Below the pieces are notes generated by a model. It saw nothing but the letters and a program-made list of their open reading frames with translations, did no database searches and was not told where the DNA came from. 7,703 nucleotides of DNA from the NCBI GenBank assembly GCA_001701115.1, contig DAAJ01000022.1:2519-10221 (forward strand), given 5' to 3'. This document shows, in pieces, positions 1-6,979 of this stretch. The position numbers were made by a program, and so were the translations under genes. The stretch's first letter is position 1; every line of letters starts with the position of its first letter. The stretch comes from Bacteroidales bacterium GP2 (GTDB lineage Bacteria > Bacteroidota > Bacteroidia > Bacteroidales > Muribaculaceae).

Positions 1-851
1 CCGGCTACAGCACATACCTTGAATGGACAGGACATGGCACCGCTCCCCTGCCCAAGGACGGCTACAAGGAGTTTGTTGACTACGCGAGCCAGTTTGTGCT
101 TGATGATTCAGCAAAGCAACTCGCCCTCAACCATGTGCGCAACATAGTCAGCCGCACGAACAGCGTTACCGGCGAACCTTACAGCCAGTCGCCCGCAATC
201 ATGTCATGGCAGATAGCAAACGAGCCGCGCGCTTTCAGCAACGAAGGCAAACGAGCGCTCGCTGACTGGCTGCGTACCACCGCCCGCACCATCAAGGAGA
301 TTGACAGCAACCACCTCGTGTCTACCGGCAGCGAGGGCAAATACGGTTGCCAGGTAGACCTTGACCTCTGGGCTGAAATCCACAATTATCCGGAAATCGA
401 CTATGCCAACATCCATATCTGGCCTTACAACTGGAACTGGATCAGAAGAGACACCAAGGACGGGGTTGTGGAGGATGTGGACTCCGCTTGCAAGTACACC
501 CTCGCATATATCGACGAGCACTATGAGAAGATGCAGGGCGCAAAACCGATTGTGCTGGAAGAATTCGGCTATCCTCGCGACACTATGGGACTTGCTCCCG
601 GCTCACCGACAACCGGACGCGACAAATACTACGAATACGTGTTCTCAATCATCCGCGATTCAGGCAAGATAAACGGCTCTAACTTCTGGGGCTGGGGCGG
701 ATTCGCACAACCCGCACACGCCACATGGCAGCGCGGCGATGACTACAGCGGCGACCCCGCCCAGGAGGACCAGGGGCTTAACTCTGTGTTTGCCGCCGAC
801 TCCTCAACTGTTGCAGTTATCAAGAAAATGACCCAATCGCTTAAGAAATGA
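1..851 (+). CDS. GH5 (subfamily 7-like) endo-beta-1,4-mannanase, 5' end outside window
   Basis: This is the C-terminal 282 residues of a glycoside hydrolase family 5 enzyme that probably cuts internal beta-1,4 bonds of mannan or glucomannan outside the cytoplasm. The frame is open from base 3 to the TGA at 849-851. The GTG at 96 lies inside the conserved fold and is not the start; the true start, signal peptide and first barrel strands lie left of the window. The acid/base Glu is at 222-224 in the motif WQIANEPR, and the nucleophile Glu is at 561-563 in IVLEEFG. They are 113 residues apart, close to the spacing I recall for plant GH5_7 mannanases. The substrate-site motif HIWPYNW and the phrase SRTNSVTGEPY also fit subfamily 7. 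The stop overlaps the GH26 start in ATGA, suggesting translational coupling. The mannan assignment rests partly on the neighbours; another GH5 beta-glucanase is less likely. Confidence 0.87.
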   Translation, partial: GYSTYLEWTGHGTAPLPKDGYKEFVDYASQFVLDDSAKQLALNHVRNIVSRTNSVTGEPYSQSPAIMSWQIANEPRAFSNEGKRALADWLRTTARTIKEIDSNHLVSTGSEGKYGCQVDLDLWAEIHNYPEIDYANIHIWPYNWNWIRRDTKDGVVEDVDSACKYTLAYIDEHYEKMQGAKPIVLEEFGYPRDTMGLAPGSPTTGRDKYYEYVFSIIRDSGKINGSNFWGWGGFAQPAHATWQRGDDYSGDPAQEDQGLNSVFAADSSTVAVIKKMTQSLKK

Positions 852-1960
852 AAAGAATCATCATAGCAATAGCAGCTTTCGCGCCTCTCGCAATGGGTTG
901 CGGGCATTCAGGCGCAGCAACAGACACCGCTGCAGATTCCACCACAGCAGCCGAAGCACTCCGGGTGCGCCTTGACAGCATTGTTGCTTCAGGCAAAGTG
1001 ATGTTCGGGCATGACGATGACCCTGTTTACGGTCACTCATGGGTTGGAGATTCCGGTCGCTCGGACGTGATGGAGATAGTTGGAGATTATCCCGGCGTGA
1101 TGAACTGGGACCTTGGCGGAATCGAAAAAGGCGATGCTGCGAACCTTGACTCAGTGGATTTTGCGCGCATGCGTGCCGAAGTGATTGCCCAGGATGCACG
1201 CGGAGGCATCAACGCTTTCAGCTGGCATAGCGTCAACCCTGTTGACGGCAGGGACAGTTGGGCGTGCGATGACACCACAATGGTAGAGCAAATCCTCAAT
1301 AATCCCGATGTGCAGGCTGTGTTTGACGGTCAGGTGCGCAAGGTTGCACAGTTCATGAACTCGCTCACGGATGCCTCAGGCAATAAGATAGGCGTGATTT
1401 TCCGCCCGTGGCATGAACACACCGGCGCATGGTTCTGGTGGGGCAGCAAGCAATGCACTCCGGAGCAGTACCGCGCACTCTGGGAAAGGACCCGCAAGAT
1501 TATGGATGAGGAGGGTGTTGACAATGTGCTATGGGCATATTCACCTGACCGCGTCACCAGCGAGGAGGAATACCTGGAACGTTATCCCGGCGATGAATAT
1601 GTTGACATTATGGGAGCCGACGTTTACGCTTACGGCGCTGAAAAAGGGGTTGAAACCTACCGCACGGCAGTCAGCAATACCCTCGGGGCGGCAACCAGCG
1701 CGGCAGAAGCACGCGGCAAGATAGCAGCGTTCACCGAAACAGGGCTTGAAGGGGTGACTATGAGCAACTGGTGGACAGAGGTTCTGCTCCCGGTGCTGAA
1801 AGAGCATAAGGTTGCTTATGTTGTTGTGTGGCGCAACGCCCACGACAAGCCGACCCATTTCTTCGGTCCGTACCCCGGGCATGAGAGCGCGGACAATTTC
1901 AAGGAATTTTACAATGACCCGACAACGCTTTTTGCAGGCGATGTCGCAAAGATACGATAA
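848..1960 (+). CDS. GH26 beta-mannanase, predicted lipoprotein (ManA/BfMan26A-like)
   Basis: A 370-residue family 26 glycoside hydrolase, predicted to release mannobiose or short manno-oligosaccharides. The N-terminus has a short hydrophobic signal (residues 4-16) ending in LAMGC, which looks like a signal peptidase II site with Cys18 as the lipidated residue. The lipobox is imperfect because Ala is at -3. No acidic surface-export signal follows the Cys, so a periplasmic face is plausible. The catalytic acid/base is Glu190 in RPWHEHTGAWFWWG and the nucleophile is Glu297 in AFTETGLEG, as in clan GH-A family 26. The early motif MFGHDDDPVYG is typical of Bacteroidetes GH26 enzymes. The size and following genes match my memory of the B. 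fragilis operon, where the GH26 enzyme forms mannobiose that feeds the epimerase and phosphorylase. The start is fixed by the signal peptide and the 4-base overlap with the GH5 stop. Confidence 0.93.
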   Translation: MKRIIIAIAAFAPLAMGCGHSGAATDTAADSTTAAEALRVRLDSIVASGKVMFGHDDDPVYGHSWVGDSGRSDVMEIVGDYPGVMNWDLGGIEKGDAANLDSVDFARMRAEVIAQDARGGINAFSWHSVNPVDGRDSWACDDTTMVEQILNNPDVQAVFDGQVRKVAQFMNSLTDASGNKIGVIFRPWHEHTGAWFWWGSKQCTPEQYRALWERTRKIMDEEGVDNVLWAYSPDRVTSEEEYLERYPGDEYVDIMGADVYAYGAEKGVETYRTAVSNTLGAATSAAEARGKIAAFTETGLEGVTMSNWWTEVLLPVLKEHKVAYVVVWRNAHDKPTHFFGPYPGHESADNFKEFYNDPTTLFAGDVAKIR

Positions 1961-1967
1961 CGTATTT
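1950..1967 (+). other. Short stem-loop across the GH26 stop codon
   Basis: ATACG (1952-1956) and CGTAT (1961-1965) are complementary around an ATAA loop, and a G-T and an A-T pair can extend the stem to seven pairs. The GH26 TAA stop (1958-1960) lies in the loop. No T-run follows. It is weak, may be chance, and could at most slow or stabilise the transcript between the two mannanase genes and the intracellular pathway genes. Confidence 0.25.
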
Positions 1968-1996
1968 AACCCCTAATCACAAACAGATACTGAATT

Positions 1997-3166
1997 ATGC
2001 TGTCATTCAATGAACGTAAGCGCATAGTGGAGGGTGAATATGAAGCCCTCATTGAGCGCGTGAATTATCCTGCCGGCGGAAACGGAGTATACACCAGATA
2101 CAAATATCCTATCATCACTCCCGGAAGCGTGCCGCCGCTATGGAAATATGACTTCAATCCGGCAACAAATCCTTATTTCATGGAGCGCATAGGCGTAAAC
2201 GCCACGCTAAACTCCGGAGCGATAAAGCATGACGGCAAATACTACCTGATGGTGCGTGTTGAAGGCATGGACCGCAAATCATACTTCGCCCTTGCCGAAA
2301 GCGAGGACGGCATCAACCATTTCCGCTTTGTCGGACGCCCAATCACCATGCCGGACACTGAAAATCCGGGCACAAATGTGTATGACATGCGCCTGACCAA
2401 GCATGAGGACGGCTGGATTTACGGACTTTTCTGTGTTGAGCGCCACGATGACTCATGCCCCGGCGACCTTTCCGCCGCCACAGCCGCATGCGGCATAGCA
2501 CGCACCAAGAACCTTGTTGACTGGGAGCGCCTGCCCGACCTCAAGAGCAAGAGCCAGCAGCGCAACGTAGTGCTCCACCCGGAGTTTTATGACGGCAAAT
2601 ATGCCCTTTATACCCGCCCTCAGGACGGATTCATCGACACCGGAAGCGGCGGCGGCATAGGCTGGGCGCTTGTTGATGACATGACCCATGCCGAAATCAC
2701 CGAGGAAACAATAATTGACGCGCGCTACTACCATACCATCAAGGAGGTGAAAAACGGCGAAGGGCCTCATCCACTAAAGACGCCCCGCGGCTGGCTACAC
2801 CTGGCGCATGGCGTGCGCAACACCGCTGCCGGACTGCGTTACGTCCTGTACCTCTACGTGACAGACCTCAAAGAGCCGTGGCGTGAAATAGCGGCTCCAG
2901 CCGGTTACTTCATGGCTCCTGTCGGTGAAGAATATGTCGGCGACGTGAGCAATGTGCTATTCTCCAACGGCTGGGTTGCAGATGAGGATGGCAGAGTGCT
3001 GATTTACTACGCTTCGAGCGACACCAGGATGCACGTTGCGGAGAGCACCATAGACCGCCTGCTCGACTACTGCTTCAACACCCCGGCGGACGGGATGATT
3101 TCGGCGGAAAGCGTCAAAGCAATCAACCGCCTGATTGATTCCAATCTCGCATATCTTGAAAAATAA
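1997..3166 (+). CDS. GH130 4-O-beta-D-mannosyl-D-glucose phosphorylase
   Basis: A 389-residue cytoplasmic enzyme of family GH130, subfamily 1. It is predicted to phosphorolyse 4-O-beta-D-mannosyl-D-glucose to alpha-D-mannose 1-phosphate and D-glucose. No signal peptide is seen. Asp130 in NVYDMRL aligns by position with the general acid Asp131 of the B. fragilis mannosylglucose phosphorylase, as I recall it. The motifs KYYLMVRVEG (residues 81-90), CGIARTKNLVDWERLP (165-180), LHPEFYDGKYALYTRPQD (193-210) and the GEGPHPLKTPRGWLHLAHGV stretch (254-273) are typical of the five-bladed propeller of this family. The length is within one or two residues of the characterised enzyme. The gene starts 36 bases after the GH26 stop with no Shine-Dalgarno sequence, as is common in this phylum. 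A mannooligosaccharide phosphorylase (GH130_2) is the main alternative; the adjacent epimerase argues for subfamily 1. Confidence 0.93.
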   Translation: MLSFNERKRIVEGEYEALIERVNYPAGGNGVYTRYKYPIITPGSVPPLWKYDFNPATNPYFMERIGVNATLNSGAIKHDGKYYLMVRVEGMDRKSYFALAESEDGINHFRFVGRPITMPDTENPGTNVYDMRLTKHEDGWIYGLFCVERHDDSCPGDLSAATAACGIARTKNLVDWERLPDLKSKSQQRNVVLHPEFYDGKYALYTRPQDGFIDTGSGGGIGWALVDDMTHAEITEETIIDARYYHTIKEVKNGEGPHPLKTPRGWLHLAHGVRNTAAGLRYVLYLYVTDLKEPWREIAAPAGYFMAPVGEEYVGDVSNVLFSNGWVADEDGRVLIYYASSDTRMHVAESTIDRLLDYCFNTPADGMISAESVKAINRLIDSNLAYLEK

Positions 3167-3192
3167 GCCTCTTTCACATTCATCATTAAACC

Positions 3193-3210
3193 AAATCACT
3201 TAAATCACTA
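3193..3210 (+). repeat. Tandem 9-base repeat in the transporter leader
   Basis: AAATCACTT is followed directly by AAATCACTA, giving two copies that match at eight of nine bases. They end two bases before the transporter ATG. The leader is A-rich and has no Shine-Dalgarno sequence, so unstructured A-rich sequence may be what matters for translation here. A regulatory role is not shown by the sequence. Confidence 0.35.
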
Positions 3211-3212
3211 CC

Positions 3213-4664
3213 ATGGCACCGCTAAAAGAGAAGATAGGCTACGGCTTCGGCGATATGGCATCGTCAATGTTCTGGAAAGTATTCAGCTATTACCTGCCGT
3301 TTTTCTATTCCAACATTTTCGGGCTCTCGCTTGCCGATGCAGCAACCCTTGTGCTCGTGACCCGTATATGGGACGGCATATCAGACCCGATGATGGGAAT
3401 AGTAGCCGACCGCACCAATACCAAGTGGGGCAAATACCGCCCCTATCTTCTGTGGGTTGCGGCGCCATTCTCGATTTGCGGCATACTCCTCTTCACCACA
3501 CCGGACTGGGGATATGCCGGCAAGTTGATTTGGGCTTATGTGACATACGTGCTGATGATGACTGTGTACACCGGCATCAATGTGCCTTACGGCGCTATGC
3601 TCGGAGTGGTGAGTGACAATCCGCGTGAAAAAACAGTGTTCTCCTCATTCCGCATGTTCTTCGCCTATGCCGGCTCATTCATTGCCCTTGCCGCATGGGA
3701 ACCGCTATGCGGAATGTTCGAGCACAGCTGGGGCTTCTCCATCCAAAACAGCTGGCAGTGCGCAATGGTGGTCATCGCCGCTGCTTGCTTCGTGCTGTTC
3801 CTCTGCTGCTTCAAGCTCACCCGCGAGCGCATCAAGACAGTTTCGCAGGTCAGCATAGGCAGCGATTTCAAGTCGTTGCTTAGCAACCGCCCGTGGTGGA
3901 TTCTCATCGGCGCCGCACTGTCCTACAACCTGTTCTGCACCGTGCGCGGCGCAACTGTAGCATACTTCTTCGCTGACATAATCGGCGCTGATGCCCACAT
4001 ATTCATCTTCTCAATCGCGTTGCTATTCTACTCAGGCTTGTTCCTGAGCATCGGCGAGGTTGCAAACATGGTAGGTGTTGCAATGACAGTGCCCATCGCA
4101 GGAGCCCTCGGCAAGAAAACCACATTTATCCTTGTCAATGCGGCGCTGATTGCACTGAGCGTGGCGTTTTTCTTCGTTCCGGCTACGCCCGCAGGCTACT
4201 GGTGGATGTTGCTTCTGCAGGTTCTAATCTCAGTCCTCACCGGCATAATGAGCCCGCTTGTATGGTCGATGTATGCTGACGTAAGCGACTATTCCGAACT
4301 CAAGAACCACACCGCATCAACCGGGCTAATATTTTCATCATCTTCCATGGCGCAGAAATTCGGCGGCGCAATCGGCGGCGCGGCAGTGCTTTGGCTCCTT
4401 GATGCCTGTGGCTATATTGCAGGCTCTTCAGAAACCGACGGCGCAATAGCGCAGAGCTCCGGGGCACTGACCTGCCTGTGGATGCTTATGACATTCATCC
4501 CGGCAGGGGTAAGCCTGCTTGCCATAATTGTTGTGTCATTCTACCCGCTGACTACTTCCAAAGTGGAAAGCATCGTCGCTGAACTGAAACAGCAGCGCCT
4601 CGGCACAGTAGAAAATATTCCGGCAGAAGATGAAATGACCGATTTCGCCAACACAAACAGCTGA
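3213..4664 (+). CDS. GPH-family (MelB-like) sugar:cation symporter, probably for mannobiose
   Basis: A 483-residue inner-membrane transporter of the glycoside-pentoside-hexuronide family within the major facilitator superfamily, with about twelve hydrophobic segments. The N-terminus (KIGYGFGDMASSMFWK) and helix II motif RIWDGISDPMMGIVADRTNT are family hallmarks. Asp54 and Asp58 have the same spacing as the Asp55/Asp59 pair of Salmonella MelB, which serves cation and sugar binding. Arg51 also matches. The motif YADVSDYSELKNHTASTG (residues 354-371) and Lys382 in MAQKFGGAIGG match the MelB helix X-XI region with its functional Lys. A hydrophilic, Glu-rich cytoplasmic tail follows residue 450. 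The substrate cannot be read from sequence; mannobiose is inferred from the gene's place between the phosphorylase and the epimerase. The gap before it is 46 bases, AT-rich and without a clear ribosome site. Its TGA shares one base with the next ATG. Confidence 0.92.
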   Translation: MAPLKEKIGYGFGDMASSMFWKVFSYYLPFFYSNIFGLSLADAATLVLVTRIWDGISDPMMGIVADRTNTKWGKYRPYLLWVAAPFSICGILLFTTPDWGYAGKLIWAYVTYVLMMTVYTGINVPYGAMLGVVSDNPREKTVFSSFRMFFAYAGSFIALAAWEPLCGMFEHSWGFSIQNSWQCAMVVIAAACFVLFLCCFKLTRERIKTVSQVSIGSDFKSLLSNRPWWILIGAALSYNLFCTVRGATVAYFFADIIGADAHIFIFSIALLFYSGLFLSIGEVANMVGVAMTVPIAGALGKKTTFILVNAALIALSVAFFFVPATPAGYWWMLLLQVLISVLTGIMSPLVWSMYADVSDYSELKNHTASTGLIFSSSSMAQKFGGAIGGAAVLWLLDACGYIAGSSETDGAIAQSSGALTCLWMLMTFIPAGVSLLAIIVVSFYPLTTSKVESIVAELKQQRLGTVENIPAEDEMTDFANTNS

Positions 4665-5866
4665 TGGATATCCAAGATAAAAAGATTTTCGCGCAACAGC
4701 TTGAGGATAACCTCAACAACAATATCCTCCCCTACTGGCTTGAAAAAATGCCGGATAATGAAAACGGGGGATTTTACGGCGAGCGGGACGGCAACGACAC
4801 CCTGATTGACGGCGCTGAAAAGGGCGCAATCATGAATGCGCGTATTTTATGGACTTTTTCGGCGGCTTACATTGCAACCGGGCGTACCGACTGCCTCGAA
4901 GCGGCAAAAAGAGCTAAAGATTACATCCTTGCACATTTCATTGACAAGGAAAATGGCGGTGTGTTCTGGTCGCTGAATGCCGACGGGAGTGTTGCCGATG
5001 ACAAAAAGCAATTCTATGCGATAGCTTTCACCATATACGGTCTTGCAGAATATTACCGCGCATGCGGCGATGAAAGCGCACTTGATTGCGCAATTGCACT
5101 TTTCCACAGCATTGAGAAGCATAGCCGCGACCGTGAAAAAGGAGGCTACCGCGAGGCAGCGACAAGATGCTGGGAACCGATAGCGGACATGCGCCTGAGC
5201 GAAAAGGATGAGAATTTCAGCAAGACGATGAATACGCACCTGCACATCCTGGAAGCATACACAGCACTACTGCGGGTGTGGCGCAACGAGGAGAGCATCG
5301 AAGCAACCCGATATGCCCTCGAAACCATACTTGACAGAATTGTTGATAAGAGCAACGGTCACCTCGGACTGTTCTTTGACGATGACTGGAACAGGATGGA
5401 CGGAGAGAAATCCTACGGGCACGATATCGAAGCATCATGGCTGCTGCTGGAAGCGGCAGAGGTGATCGGCGACGAAACGCTTTATAACCGCACACTCGCC
5501 GCAACACGCAGGATTGCCGACGCCGCCCTTGAAGGGCTATGCTGTGACGGCTCCATGGTGTATGAGCGTCACCGCAATGGGAGCTACGACAACGAGAAGC
5601 ACTGGTGGGTACAGGCAGAAGCGGTTATCGGACAGGCATATCTGAGCCGTTTCCACGGAATAGGGAGCGGTTTTGACGGTGCATGGCGCACATGGAGTTA
5701 CATCCGCGAAAATCTTGTTGACAACGAGAACGGAGAGTGGTACTGGAGCCGGATGCCTGACGGAAGCATCAATTGCCGCGAAGATAAAGCGGGTTTCTGG
5801 AAATGCCCCTATCATAACGGGCGCATGTGCATGGAAACAATCCGCGTGCTACAGGATGAACTGTAA
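4664..5866 (+). CDS. AGE-family cellobiose/mannobiose 2-epimerase
   Basis: A 400-residue cytoplasmic enzyme of the N-acylglucosamine 2-epimerase superfamily with an (alpha/alpha)6 barrel. It is predicted to convert the reducing-end mannose of beta-1,4-mannobiose to glucose, making the substrate of the GH130 phosphorylase. His194 (NTHLHILEAY), His253 (YGHDIEASWLL) and His384 (PYHNGRMCMET) are spaced 59 and 131 residues apart. This matches the spacing of the three essential His residues I recall from Ruminococcus albus and Rhodothermus marinus cellobiose 2-epimerases (184/243/374 and 200/259/390). The aromatic motif KHWWVQAEA (residues 312-320) fits the sugar-binding site. The length fits the family (about 390-410). 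The start overlaps the transporter stop in TGATG, so the two are probably translationally coupled. A plain N-acylglucosamine 2-epimerase is unlikely in this context. It is the last gene of the mannan operon. Confidence 0.94.
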   Translation: MDIQDKKIFAQQLEDNLNNNILPYWLEKMPDNENGGFYGERDGNDTLIDGAEKGAIMNARILWTFSAAYIATGRTDCLEAAKRAKDYILAHFIDKENGGVFWSLNADGSVADDKKQFYAIAFTIYGLAEYYRACGDESALDCAIALFHSIEKHSRDREKGGYREAATRCWEPIADMRLSEKDENFSKTMNTHLHILEAYTALLRVWRNEESIEATRYALETILDRIVDKSNGHLGLFFDDDWNRMDGEKSYGHDIEASWLLLEAAEVIGDETLYNRTLAATRRIADAALEGLCCDGSMVYERHRNGSYDNEKHWWVQAEAVIGQAYLSRFHGIGSGFDGAWRTWSYIRENLVDNENGEWYWSRMPDGSINCREDKAGFWKCPYHNGRMCMETIRVLQDEL

Positions 5867-5908
5867 TTGCCCGGAGTAATTATAAGCTGAATTTCCAGCG
5901 CGATACTC

Positions 5909-6223
5909 TTATATTTCCTCCCATTCCACATCCACAATCTGCTCCTCAGTGGTGATTTTCACGTCACCTTCATCGGTGTGGATTTCAGTAGCCGAGTCAA
6001 TATTTATCTCCTCATACGCAACATATTCCCCCATATCCTTGGTGAATACTTTCTTATGCTCCGGTTCAGCGGGCTGCTGGCGCTGCTGTTTCTGCTGCGC
6101 ACTTGCCTGGTTGAAAGCATCATTCACCGCTTTCTTATAGCGCCGGAAAAGGAGAAACCCTTTGAAAAGGGGTCTCAGAATAATGAAGAGTAATATTAAA
6201 AAAAGTATTGTCAGTATAGACAT
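5909..6223 (-). CDS. DUF4834-like small membrane protein of unknown function
   Basis: A 104-residue protein that I recognise as resembling the DUF4834 family of Bacteroidetes; no function is known to me. One hydrophobic segment (about residues 2-19) is followed by a basic stretch (KGFLLFRRYKK, 21-31), which suggests a single membrane anchor with the rest in the cytoplasm. A Gln/Lys-rich linker (about 39-58) follows. Then comes the conserved-looking core KKVFTKDMGEYVAYEEI (57-73) and a strongly acidic C-terminus ending VEWEEI. The gene lies 49 bases after pssA on the same strand, with a stem-loop between them, and converges on the mannan epimerase gene. Its place behind psd and pssA hints at a link to membrane lipid metabolism, but this is only association. 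The small size, good start and family-like motif make it a real gene and not a chance reading frame. Confidence 0.82.
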   Translation of the reverse strand: MSILTILFLILLFIILRPLFKGFLLFRRYKKAVNDAFNQASAQQKQQRQQPAEPEHKKVFTKDMGEYVAYEEINIDSATEIHTDEGDVKITTEEQIVDVEWEEI

Positions 6224-6256
6224 TTTGCTATGTAATGTGTGTTCTGATTAAACATC

Positions 6257-6275
6257 TGAACCGTGTCACGGTTCA
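6257..6275 (-). other. Perfect inverted repeat at the pssA stop codon (stem-loop or weak terminator)
   Basis: The 19 bases form a perfect 9+1+9 palindrome; as RNA they can form an 8-bp stem with a 3-base loop. Read on the minus strand, the first three bases of the stem are the TGA stop of pssA, and the structure lies 33 bases before the start of the DUF4834-like gene. No U-run follows directly (the next bases are GATGTTTAATC). It therefore looks more like a processing, stabilising or attenuating hairpin than a strong intrinsic terminator. What is seen is the symmetry; the role is inferred. Confidence 0.55.
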
Positions 6276-6971
6276 TTTTGAACGGCTCACGGCAGACATC
6301 ACTATGTAAAGGAATATTGTCCACGCGAGTCCGGGAAGCCCTTGAAAAATGACAAAAAGCACCGCAGCCGCAATAAGGAGATAGCGGCGGAAGTTAGGGC
6401 GCCAGCCAAAGCTTGAGAACTTGAGGGAAAACATCGGGAGCGGCATCACCATGATGCTGCTTAGGACGAGAATAAGTATCGCAATTGCAAGCGCTCCGGG
6501 AAAAACATTGGAGTGAATCCAAGCAACCGTGCCAATCCAGAAGATGGCGTTAGCCGGAACAGGTAGACCGATGAACGATGTTGTCTGCCGGTCATCAATA
6601 TTGAATTTGGCAAGCCTCAACCCTGCAAAAAGCACAATAAAGATGGAAGCATAAGCAAATGGCGAACCTGGCTGATACTCATTTATAGTGTTGAACATAA
6701 GCATTGTGGGCGCAAGTCCGAAGCTGATCAGGTCAGACAGCGAGTCAAGCTGCTTGCCAAGTTCGGAATATGCGTGCAACAAGCGCGCCATGGCTCCGTC
6801 CATGAAATCAAACAGGGCGGAAGCACCAATAAAAATAAAAGCCCACTGGTAACCCTGTAGACCGCCTATTGTTTCCTGCACATGAAAAGCCATGATACAG
6901 GCAATCGCTCCACTGAGCAGGTTCAGGCATGTAATTGAGTTGGGTATATTTGCGCGAATCTTACGAAACAT
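6273..6971 (-). CDS. pssA: CDP-diacylglycerol--serine O-phosphatidyltransferase (phosphatidylserine synthase)
   Basis: A 232-residue inner-membrane enzyme that joins CDP-diacylglycerol and L-serine to give phosphatidylserine and CMP. The CDP-alcohol phosphotransferase signature is complete: Asp55, Asp58-Gly59, Ala62-Arg63, Gly72, Asp76 and Asp80 (in FDFMDGAMARLL and GKQLDSLSD) bind the metal and nucleotide. The N-terminal IPNSITCLNLLSG (residues 9-21) and the later RLAKFN (119-124) and FIGLPVPA (133-140) are typical of the integral-membrane, Bacillus-like form, not the peripheral E. coli type. Several hydrophobic segments span residues 12-30, 42-56, 81-98, 105-122, 134-152, 158-180 and 197-228. 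It begins 8 bases after the psd stop, so the two are surely co-transcribed, and its product is the substrate of Psd. A stem-loop begins at its stop codon. Confidence 0.95.
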   Translation of the reverse strand: MFRKIRANIPNSITCLNLLSGAIACIMAFHVQETIGGLQGYQWAFIFIGASALFDFMDGAMARLLHAYSELGKQLDSLSDLISFGLAPTMLMFNTINEYQPGSPFAYASIFIVLFAGLRLAKFNIDDRQTTSFIGLPVPANAIFWIGTVAWIHSNVFPGALAIAILILVLSSIMVMPLPMFSLKFSSFGWRPNFRRYLLIAAAVLFVIFQGLPGLAWTIFLYIVMSAVSRSK

Positions 6972-6979
6972 CTTGATTC

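Noticed and set aside
96..98. GTG as the start codon of the GH5 gene
   Set aside because: The same frame is open to the left edge and encodes family-like GH5 sequence (for example KEFVDYASQF) before it, and the protein would lack a signal peptide and part of the barrel.
4847..5245. 132-residue minus-strand reading frame opposite the epimerase gene
   Set aside because: It is antisense to a well-supported gene with catalytic His residues, shows no recognisable motif, and is most likely a by-product of codon bias.
5880..5913. Possible bidirectional terminator from TATAAG and CTTATA
   Set aside because: The outer arms are only six A/T-rich pairs, enclose a large mismatched interior, and extend into the stop codon of the minus-strand gene; too weak to call.
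6152..6176. Imperfect hairpin (GAGA..CCCTT/AAGGG..TCTC)
   Set aside because: It lies inside the DUF4834-like coding region where it encodes the conserved juxtamembrane residues RPLFKGFLL, and the stem is interrupted; probably chance.
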